A stretch of DNA of 5,932 nt from Bacillota bacterium. Lineage in GTDB: Bacteria > Bacillota > Clostridia > Christensenellales > UMGS416. A program made the translations under genes and the position numbers. Positions 1-4,938 of the stretch are shown piece after piece. The notes beneath the pieces are model-generated. The model ran no database searches, was not told the origin of the DNA, and was given only the letters and a program-made list of their open reading frames with translations. Within the stretch, counting starts at the first letter, position 1, and each line of letters begins with the position of its first letter. The stretch is from the NCBI GenBank assembly GCA_023409755.1, contig JAEYRA010000170.1, positions 1 to 5,932 on the forward strand, written 5' to 3'.

Positions 1-182
1 GCGCACACGCTGCCAAATGCACCCCATGCCAATATGCGGCCGACAGTCGTTGGCCGGGCTTGGGGCAGGTGGGGGAAGCGGCTGTCGGTGCCATCAGGCA
101 TTCCGGCAGGTTTATTCTGGCAGAGAGGACAGCGGTTTTGCGCTCCGGGTAAGTCCACTTGGCAATGTTCACACCGTAGCAT
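1..182 (-). CDS. Zinc-ribbon membrane protein, DUF6320-like (N-terminal 60 residues, cut by window edge)
   Basis: This gene starts at ATG 182 and stays open to the window edge, giving 60 codons. The protein begins MLRCEHCQVDLPG and carries two CxxC pairs (Cys4/Cys7 and Cys18/Cys21), a compact zinc ribbon. After a Pro-rich linker (about residues 22-45), a hydrophobic stretch begins near residue 50, which I read as the start of the first membrane helix. This layout fits DUF6320 proteins, which from memory often sit beside alcohol-acetyltransferase-like genes in Firmicutes. The start is supported by AGGAG at 190-194, 7 nt upstream, and by a 14-nt overlap with the end of the acyltransferase gene. 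Role unknown; a membrane partner for the acyltransferase is inference. The coding call is firm, while the family name is moderate because most of the protein lies outside the window. Confidence 0.72.
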   Translation of the reverse strand, partial: MLRCEHCQVDLPGAQNRCPLCQNKPAGMPDGTDSRFPHLPQARPTTVGRILAWGAFGSVC

Positions 183-1449
183 CTGTCGTCTCCTCTCCAT
201 TCAGCTGTTCCAGATTGGAAACGATCTGCATTGAAATCTTCATCTGCGTCAGCAAACGGAAAAAACGTCGTTGAATCCCCGTATCCATCAGAGGAGATGA
301 CATGCTGATGGCAAGCGTGTCCTCAAATGAACAAACGCAAAGTTGTGGACGTTTCGTGCTGAGAAACACATCGAACAACCGAATGTGTTTCTTCGCCTCT
401 AGTGGCATTGAGACCCGGCCAATGTTGGAGAACGCAGCGGTGTCTTCGCCATCTGCCCGGAGCCCTGACATGCGAAGTACGGGGATCTTTACCTGCAAGG
501 GAATCGCCTTGACCAAGGGATTGTCTTCCAAGGCTGAATAATAGCTGATGATTCCATGGAGGGTTTCCTGCGTCAGTTGCCGCCGCAGTGAGTCGCGCAC
601 ATTTGCAAGAACCTGGGGAAGTTCACGTCCGTCTTTTTGGAAGTGATGCGCAACCTGAATGACGCCGAAAAAATTACGGGCGGTTTGTGCCGGAAAAAAT
701 CGGCGAAGGTCTACCGGTACGGCGATGATCACCGGACGAGCCCTTTCCCTCACAGCCATTGCATCCTGAATCGAGCAGATTAACAGTGCAATCAAAAATT
801 CACTCAGTGTCGCATCGTACTCATGGGCTTTTTGTAGCACCTCTTTGGTGGAAGCAAACCCTTCTGTAATCCCAATCCGGTTGTTAGGCAGGCGTTCCCC
901 GCGGATTTGATAGGCCCGGTAGCGCTTTATCTCCGGACTGGCACCGGTTTTATCGTAATACTGATAAAAGGCGTCCTGGTTTTTCTGATCCCTTGAAGCA
1001 TCATAATCGATCAACTGTCCCGAAATACCATGCTTTTTCTCCAGATAATGCAAGACCATGGTGCGTAAAAACTGCAAAACGCCGGTGCCGTCAGCCAATG
1101 CGTGGAACACTTCGAAATTTATCCGTTGTTTGTAAAACAGCACGCGGAACAATAGACCGCGCTTATCCGCATTGTAGATCGGGCTGCAAACGGGAAGTGT
1201 CTCCTCGGCGACAACGGGCTGAATGCTGCTTTCTTCCAAATAGTACCAGAACAAACCCTTTTTGAGCACGCAACGGTACAGGGGGAAATCTTGAATTGTC
1301 TGCTCCAGAGCGCATTGAAGAACAGCGCCGTCCACCGGCTCGGTTAACTCGCAGACAAAGCGGAAAACCTTCGTGTCACGTCTCGTGGTGGTGGGCGGGA
1401 ATATTTTCGCAGCATTGTCCAGCCGGCTCCATCTCTTATGTCCTTCCAC
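169..1449 (-). CDS. Alcohol acetyltransferase / condensation-fold acyltransferase
   Basis: This is a 426-residue member of the CoA-dependent acyltransferase / alcohol acetyltransferase superfamily, which moves an acyl group from a thioester to a hydroxyl. The active-site motif HxxxDG is intact as HALADG, with His116 and Asp120 from the GTG start. The N-terminus WSRLDNAAKIFPP (residues 7-19) is typical of the family, and the C-terminal half has the VPVDLRRFFP segment (244-253) and SNIG (341-344), where relatives carry substrate-channel motifs. I chose GTG 1449 over the longer frame starting at 1509. GTG has AAAGAGG 8 nt upstream, and the extra 20 residues would only be an out-of-frame reading of the hydrolase end. 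The gene overlaps the hydrolase by 14 nt and the next gene by 14 nt, so it is mid-operon. It has no signal peptide and is probably cytoplasmic. The substrate is unknown; polyketide- or lipid-type alcohols are possible by analogy with PapA5-like enzymes. Confidence 0.87.
   Translation of the reverse strand: MEGHKRWSRLDNAAKIFPPTTTRRDTKVFRFVCELTEPVDGAVLQCALEQTIQDFPLYRCVLKKGLFWYYLEESSIQPVVAEETLPVCSPIYNADKRGLLFRVLFYKQRINFEVFHALADGTGVLQFLRTMVLHYLEKKHGISGQLIDYDASRDQKNQDAFYQYYDKTGASPEIKRYRAYQIRGERLPNNRIGITEGFASTKEVLQKAHEYDATLSEFLIALLICSIQDAMAVRERARPVIIAVPVDLRRFFPAQTARNFFGVIQVAHHFQKDGRELPQVLANVRDSLRRQLTQETLHGIISYYSALEDNPLVKAIPLQVKIPVLRMSGLRADGEDTAAFSNIGRVSMPLEAKKHIRLFDVFLSTKRPQLCVCSFEDTLAISMSSPLMDTGIQRRFFRLLTQMKISMQIVSNLEQLNGEETTDATV
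190..194 (-). promoter_or_regulatory. Shine-Dalgarno (AGGAG) of the DUF6320-like gene
   Basis: On the minus strand AGGAG lies 7 nt before ATG 182, inside the 3' end of the acyltransferase gene. It decides the start of the truncated downstream gene and supports it being real. Confidence 0.65.
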
Positions 1450-2377
1450 GAAGATCGCCTCTTTGTAAAAAATCGTTGATGATGCCATAGGTCTGCTGCA
1501 CATGCTCAAACCGTGGCGGCAGCATCATGTAAGCGTGAAGCGCATCCGCAATGCGAATGATCTCCACCTCATTTCCCGCAGCGCGCAGTTTTTCTCCGTA
1601 GGCCTCCCCTTCGTCTCTGAGCGGACAATACTCCGCCGTAATGAGCAAGGTTCGGGGCTGCCGTGAAAGATCCGCTGCCAGGAGCGGGGCGAAATATGGA
1701 TTGTTCAAATCATCATCACAGCTTCGGTAAAGCTCTATGACGTTTTGGATTCGCTTGGATGTCAAAAGATAGTCCGTCCCGTTGTCCCGGATGGACGCAA
1801 AGGGGGATTGCTCACTGTGATCGTTGTATGTGGATGGATAAATCAGGATCTGCTGTCTTGGCAGGAACTCTCCGCGATCCCGTGCCATCAGGGAAACGGC
1901 TGCTGCCAGATTTCCCCCGGCGCTGTCACCGATCAACGTAATGTCATCGGGCTTTACACCTGGTACTCGACCGAGATAAAACTCACGCGCCACCGCATAG
2001 CAATCCTCTGGAGCGGTGGGAAACTTATGCTCCGGCGCCAATCGGTAATCAACGGATGCTATGGTGCAGTTCGTAGCTTTCGCAAGGTCGACACATACAC
2101 CAGTATAGTTTTCGATCCCACCAGTGATCCAACCGCCCCCATGGAAAAAAAGCAACAGGGGAAACGGTCCTTCACCATCGGGCGCAAAGAGGCGTAAGGG
2201 AATTGCATAGTCGCCGGAACAAACCACATGATCCCACATTTTATAGTCTTTTGGTTTGCCCCGAAGCCTGGCTGTGAGCAATTCAATCTGCCGCTCCATT
2301 TTATAGGTTTTTTTTACATCCATCTCCAAAGCCGTGATGGCCTTAAGTGCTGCTCGCATCGCTTTATTAATAGCCAA
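1436..2377 (-). CDS. Alpha/beta hydrolase, HSL (family IV) esterase-like
   Basis: This 313-residue protein has the marks of the hormone-sensitive-lipase-like esterase group, which cleaves carboxylic esters. The oxyanion-hole motif HGGGW is at 79-83, YRLAPE at 111-116, and the nucleophile elbow GDSAGG at 150-155 with Ser152. Asp255 (in LRDEGE) and His281 (in DALHAY) complete the triad. The length is usual for the group. No signal peptide is seen, so it is probably cytoplasmic, and the N-terminal about 50 residues form a Lys-rich helical cap. The start is a TTG at 2377 giving MAINKAMRAALKA, with GGGGG about 9 nt upstream. ATG 2359 (six residues shorter) is possible but has a poor ribosome site. 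It is the first gene of the three-gene operon and its end overlaps the acyltransferase start by 14 nt. The natural substrate is unknown; it may hydrolyse or transfer the ester made by its neighbour. Confidence 0.92.
   Translation of the reverse strand: MAINKAMRAALKAITALEMDVKKTYKMERQIELLTARLRGKPKDYKMWDHVVCSGDYAIPLRLFAPDGEGPFPLLLFFHGGGWITGGIENYTGVCVDLAKATNCTIASVDYRLAPEHKFPTAPEDCYAVAREFYLGRVPGVKPDDITLIGDSAGGNLAAAVSLMARDRGEFLPRQQILIYPSTYNDHSEQSPFASIRDNGTDYLLTSKRIQNVIELYRSCDDDLNNPYFAPLLAADLSRQPRTLLITAEYCPLRDEGEAYGEKLRAAGNEVEIIRIADALHAYMMLPPRFEHVQQTYGIINDFLQRGDLRGRT
1458..1464 (-). promoter_or_regulatory. Shine-Dalgarno (AAAGAGG) selecting the GTG start of the acyltransferase
   Basis: AAAGAGG on the minus strand is separated by 8 nt from GTG at 1449-1447. 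The ATG codons further upstream (1509, 1503 and 1488) lie inside the hydrolase gene and would add residues unlike the family N-terminus. Confidence 0.6.
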
Positions 2378-2527
2378 ACGTCTCGGCCCCCATCTGCGAA
2401 CAAATGGTACCGTGATACCGTTTACTGCGATATTTTGCGTGGTTTGATTGCTTTACATACAATGCGCTACTCAATGCGTTCGCCTCCGCCCACAACACGT
2501 GATCCAAACGGTCTATTGGTTCTCAAA

Positions 2528-2556
2528 AGTATAGTATAAAAACATGAAATTTTCCA
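2528..2556 (-). promoter_or_regulatory. Candidate sigma-A promoter of the hydrolase/acyltransferase operon
   Basis: On the minus strand TGGAAA (2556-2551, 4 of 6 to the -35 consensus) is followed after exactly 17 nt by TATACT (2533-2528, 5 of 6 to the -10 consensus). A start near 2521 would give a leader of about 145 nt before the TTG start. The -35 lies inside an inverted repeat, so it may also be a protein-binding site or part of an IS end. Confidence 0.45.
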
Positions 2557-2588
2557 CTTTACAGGGGAGATCCCGGTGGAAAGTTTTC
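2546..2588. repeat. Interrupted inverted repeat resembling an IS21-family terminal repeat
   Basis: TTTCCAC (2551-2557) is the exact inverse of GTGGAAA (2576-2582), and the flanking GAAA (2546-2549) pairs with TTTC (2585-2588). Both arms belong to a GTGGAAA-then-TTTCA unit. Repeated units of this kind occur at the ends of IS21-family elements in Firmicutes as I remember them. No transposase genes are present, so this is at best a relic end. An ordinary regulator-binding dyad is the alternative. Confidence 0.3.
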
Positions 2589-2762
2589 AATCGGCCATCC
2601 CACAAGACTCCAATACGGTCAAAACACAAAAACATAACATTACTTTTGCCAACGTGGTGTGAACTCTCGCTTCCACCTTGTTCACTAACCGTGCTATCTT
2701 AACTTAATTTGAACGGCTAAGGTACAGAAATCTGTTTTTTGATATCGTGTTCTGAAGGGCAA

Positions 2763-2784
2763 AGGCCAACTTAGGCCTCTTTTT
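2763..2784 (+). terminator. Small rho-independent terminator-like hairpin
   Basis: AGGCC (2763-2767) and GGCCT (2774-2778) form a 5-bp GC-rich stem with a 6-nt loop, followed by C and five T (2780-2784). The geometry is right for an intrinsic terminator on the plus strand, but no plus-strand gene precedes it. It may end a short RNA or be a relic. Confidence 0.4.
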
Positions 2785-2793
2785 ATCAACCAC

Positions 2794-3171
2794 TTACTCT
2801 GTCTCAGCTGGTTGTGAACAGAGTGTTGCCCGTCCCCGCTGTATTTGTTCATAGGCATTGGCGACTTTGTATGCTATATTGATCTCGTAATTAGCTGAGA
2901 CATCTGACACTGCCCATCGATCTTTTGCACCAAAATCTCAGTAACGTAGAGGGTTGATACAGCAGTAGCAGGTCTGTGAAACCTACCAACCAACAGAGGC
3001 ATGACTTCTACGACTGCCCTTTGGGTTCGATGGCCATGTGCTGCAGGGCGAGGAAGGGCTTGGCCGGTTGATGGGCAAGAGAAAGGGTTCTATGACGTTC
3101 GCAGCAACATGTTCACTCTGACGGTTGCCAACGCCGGTATTCTGCGCCGCGCACAGGCGCCTCCTGGGCAA
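2794..3171 (-). pseudogene. Possible decayed coding sequence, family not recognised
   Basis: One minus-strand frame runs from about 3171 to a TAA at 2796-2794 with only two internal stops (TAG at 2985-2983 and TGA at 2940-2938). Its last 47 codons (2937-2797) have a protein-like composition, including DFGAKDRWAVSD and NYEINIAYKVANAYEQI. A second frame holds a C-terminus-like stretch ending in a TAG over the complement of the 3010-3012 area, with PAKPFLALQHMAIEPKG upstream of it. Together they look like pieces of broken genes. I do not recognise the family. A chance open frame in GC-rich DNA cannot be excluded. Confidence 0.22.
2872..2880 (+). promoter_or_regulatory. Weak candidate extended -10 promoter upstream of the oxidoreductase
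   Basis: TGCTATATT matches an extended -10 (TG-N-TATATT), but there is no good -35 at 16-18 nt. If used, it would give the oxidoreductase a leader of nearly 400 nt. No better promoter was found closer to the gene. Confidence 0.18.
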
Positions 3172-3269
3172 TACCGCGTTTACGTCTTCACATGGGCGGC
3201 TGGTCGGTTTGTTTTCAATACACTCAAAGGACCATCAGGGCCCTCACAATACAAAGCAGGACTCATTTT

Positions 3270-3275
3270 AGGAGG
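3270..3275 (+). promoter_or_regulatory. Shine-Dalgarno (AGGAGG) of the FAD oxidoreductase
   Basis: A perfect AGGAGG sits 8 nt before ATG 3284. The out-of-frame ATG at 3279 is only 3 nt from the site, which favours 3284 as the true start. Confidence 0.8.
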
Positions 3276-3283
3276 AAAATGCC

Positions 3284-4552
3284 ATGCAAAACACATATGA
3301 AGAGCCGGCAAGAGAAATACCGATCTACGGGCAATATGACGTCGTCGTAGTGGGTGGCGGCACGGCTGGATGGTCGGCTGCGGTGGCCGCCGCACGCAAT
3401 GGGGTAAAGACACTGGTGATCGAACGCTTTCCCTTCTTTGGCGGTACGGCGACCGCGTCGCTGATGGCTAATATTGTTGGAATTCGCAACCAGGTGCCGC
3501 CCGATGGCATACAGACAATGAAGGGCATCGGCGAAGAGTTGATGCTGCGGCTCATCGAAATGAACGGAGCAGTGAAATCGCGCAACGCATATCCATCCGC
3601 CGAGCGCGCCAATGTGAAGGGAGACCTTTCCTACAACTATGCCTTCGACACCGAGAAATTCAAGTTCATGACGCTCAAGATGGCGATAGAAGCAGGCGTT
3701 CATATTTTATTCCACACCTACTTCAGTGATGTGATTGTGAACGACGGACGCGTTGCGGGCGTCGTCATCGAAAACAAATCCGGCCGGCAGGCGGTATTCG
3801 CTCACACCGTTATCGATGCGAGCGGCGACGGCGACGTGGCCTTTCGCGCCGGCGTCCCCTATTGGCAGGTCAAGGGGGACGAGGCTTCCCGGCTCAACGA
3901 CTGTCTGATGTACAAGGTGAGCGGCTTTCCACCGGACACCACGCAGGGCGGCTGCCTGTTTCAGGACACGATGGTGGTTTGGGGGCCGTCGCCCGGGCCG
4001 GTCAACTGTGCTGACGCCGATGAGCTCACCGCCGCTGAGATCAAGACGCGCCTGGCCGTCTATGAGGATCTGGAGCAGAAGAAACGGGACAATCCCGATT
4101 TCGGCAACCCGCGTGTTGTCGATACCGGAGTACTCCTGGGTATTCGGCAGACACGCTTTTTTGAAGGGGATTACAAAATTACCGGCGACGACGTGTTATC
4201 CGGTCGTGCGTTTGAGGACTCGATTGCCATGGCGGCCAATCCCATCATTCACTACTACGGATATCGCCGCTTCCTCACCCATGAAGGGTATGACATCCCC
4301 TATCGTTGCCTGCTGCCAAAGCAGGCAGAAAACCTGTTGGTGGTTGGCCGCTGCATGTCCAGTGATCAGATCGCCTACGAGTCTTGGCGGGCTATGGCGC
4401 ACATCCTGCCCCTTGGCGAGGCCGCTGGCACGGCAGGTGCGCTGGCAGCCAAGGCGAAGACCAGCGTCCGGGCGCTGGATGTGAAACTTTTGCAGCAAAC
4501 CCTGATCGCCCAGGGCGCCGAAATCGGTCAGGGCCGAAAGGGTCATGTGTAA
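3284..4552 (+). CDS. FAD-dependent oxidoreductase (FAD_oxidored, PF12831-type)
   Basis: This 422-residue flavoprotein of unknown substrate carries an N-terminal Rossmann fold, DVVVVGGGTAGWSAA (19-33). The glycine motif GGGTAG is at 24-29 and the acidic residue Glu47 sits at the end of beta-2, binding the FAD ribose. IDASGDGDVAFRAG (177-190) is the second conserved block of the family. The C-terminal block runs from IPYRCLLP (338-345) through LLVVGRCMSS (351-360) to LGEAAGTAGALA (377-388) and contacts FAD. No signal peptide or Fe-S Cys cluster is seen, so it is probably cytoplasmic. The length is close to the family norm and the frame is intact. It has a perfect Shine-Dalgarno and stands alone, divergent from the left operon and convergent with gltD, so the context gives no substrate. 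Family members are often annotated only as FAD-dependent oxidoreductase. The family call is firm and no specific function can be given. Confidence 0.92.
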   Translation: MQNTYEEPAREIPIYGQYDVVVVGGGTAGWSAAVAAARNGVKTLVIERFPFFGGTATASLMANIVGIRNQVPPDGIQTMKGIGEELMLRLIEMNGAVKSRNAYPSAERANVKGDLSYNYAFDTEKFKFMTLKMAIEAGVHILFHTYFSDVIVNDGRVAGVVIENKSGRQAVFAHTVIDASGDGDVAFRAGVPYWQVKGDEASRLNDCLMYKVSGFPPDTTQGGCLFQDTMVVWGPSPGPVNCADADELTAAEIKTRLAVYEDLEQKKRDNPDFGNPRVVDTGVLLGIRQTRFFEGDYKITGDDVLSGRAFEDSIAMAANPIIHYYGYRRFLTHEGYDIPYRCLLPKQAENLLVVGRCMSSDQIAYESWRAMAHILPLGEAAGTAGALAAKAKTSVRALDVKLLQQTLIAQGAEIGQGRKGHV

Positions 4553-4626
4553 AAATGATTTGATTCGCAAGGGCCGGCCTTAAGGCAACCCGTCTGGAAC
4601 TGGGGGGATATCCCTTCAAATCATTT
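4553..4626. repeat. 74-bp element bounded by a perfect 11-bp inverted repeat
   Basis: AAATGATTTGA (4553-4563), directly after the oxidoreductase stop, is the exact reverse complement of TCAAATCATTT (4616-4626). The interior holds three palindromes: GGCCGGCC (4572-4579), GCCTTAAGGC (4577-4586) and GGGATATCCC (4605-4614). As RNA it could fold into a branched structure at the 3' end of the oxidoreductase message. No U-tract follows on the plus strand, so it is not a standard terminator there. On the minus strand the stem is followed by TTTTT. Confidence 0.55.
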
Positions 4627-4764
4627 GTTGGGTTCCCCTATCGCGTGCACGCAAAACCCAAAGTTTACTGGGCTTGAGCATTGTGCTCAGATATCTGATT
4701 TTGGGGTAATTGTATCACGGAATGGCAAGGAACGTGTAACTAGCTTGTTGTGAAAGGGAAGGAA

Positions 4765-4800
4765 AGCCGTTTGTCGTGCTTAAACGTTGGACAAACGGCT
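4765..4800. terminator. Hairpin terminator between convergent genes (probably bidirectional)
   Basis: AGCCGTTTGTC (4765-4775) and GACAAACGGCT (4790-4800) form a perfect 11-bp stem with a 14-nt loop. On the plus strand it is followed by a T-rich run (4802-4816). On the minus strand it is followed by a pyrimidine run (4764 downward), with less clean T. It sits about 210 bp past the oxidoreductase stop and 140 bp past the gltD stop, well placed to stop either transcript. Confidence 0.7.
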
Positions 4801-4938
4801 CATTTGTTTATTTTTGGGGTTTACTTAATGGGATTTTGGGTTATTTGAGCCAGAAAGGGCTGCTGGTAGTGAGCTGGGGCTTAATGACATTGCCTGTAAC
4901 AGCATCCCCTTTGCGATGTTCATGGTTGCCGGGGTTGC

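Larger units (their letters stand above)
2378..3283. other. 906-bp divergent spacer without a convincing intact gene
   Basis: This spacer lies between the start of the minus-strand operon and the start of the plus-strand oxidoreductase. It holds a candidate operon promoter (2528-2556), an IS-end-like dyad (2546-2588), a small terminator-like hairpin (2763-2784), a long-range inverted repeat (2800-2809 with 2893-2902), decayed coding-like sequence on the minus strand (about 2794-3235), and a strong Shine-Dalgarno at 3270-3275. I found no tRNA or riboswitch that I recognise. The region appears to be a site of past insertion and decay. Confidence 0.6.
4553..4938. other. 386-bp convergent spacer, palindrome-rich, no gene
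   Basis: This spacer separates the convergent ends of the oxidoreductase and gltD. It contains the 74-bp inverted-repeat element, further palindromes GCGTGCACGC (4643-4652) and CAGATATCTG (4688-4697), a TGAGCA/TGCTCA hairpin (4675-4689), and the terminator hairpin at 4765-4800. No supported reading frame was found. Confidence 0.6.

Noticed and set aside
1450..1509. 20-residue N-terminal extension of the acyltransferase from ATG 1509
   Set aside because: It lies wholly within the hydrolase gene, has no family resemblance, and the GTG at 1449 has a good Shine-Dalgarno.
1745..2197. 150-residue plus-strand frame opposite the hydrolase
   Set aside because: It is antisense to an esterase with a complete catalytic triad, and its composition is not protein-like.
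2938..2940. In-frame TGA as a selenocysteine or Trp codon within the minus-strand remnant
   Set aside because: A TAG stop lies 14 codons upstream in the same frame and no start or selenocysteine hairpin is apparent. Decay is simpler.
3024..3030. GGTTCGA, like a tRNA T-loop
   Set aside because: No acceptor, D or anticodon arms could be placed around it.
3001..3300. 99-residue plus-strand frame ending inside the oxidoreductase start
   Set aside because: It has no Shine-Dalgarno, no recognisable family, and runs through the AGGAGG of the next gene. Its GC-rich, Arg/Ala-rich composition is typical of a shadow frame.
3263..3703. 146-residue minus-strand frame opposite the oxidoreductase
   Set aside because: It is the antisense shadow of a gene with strong family motifs.
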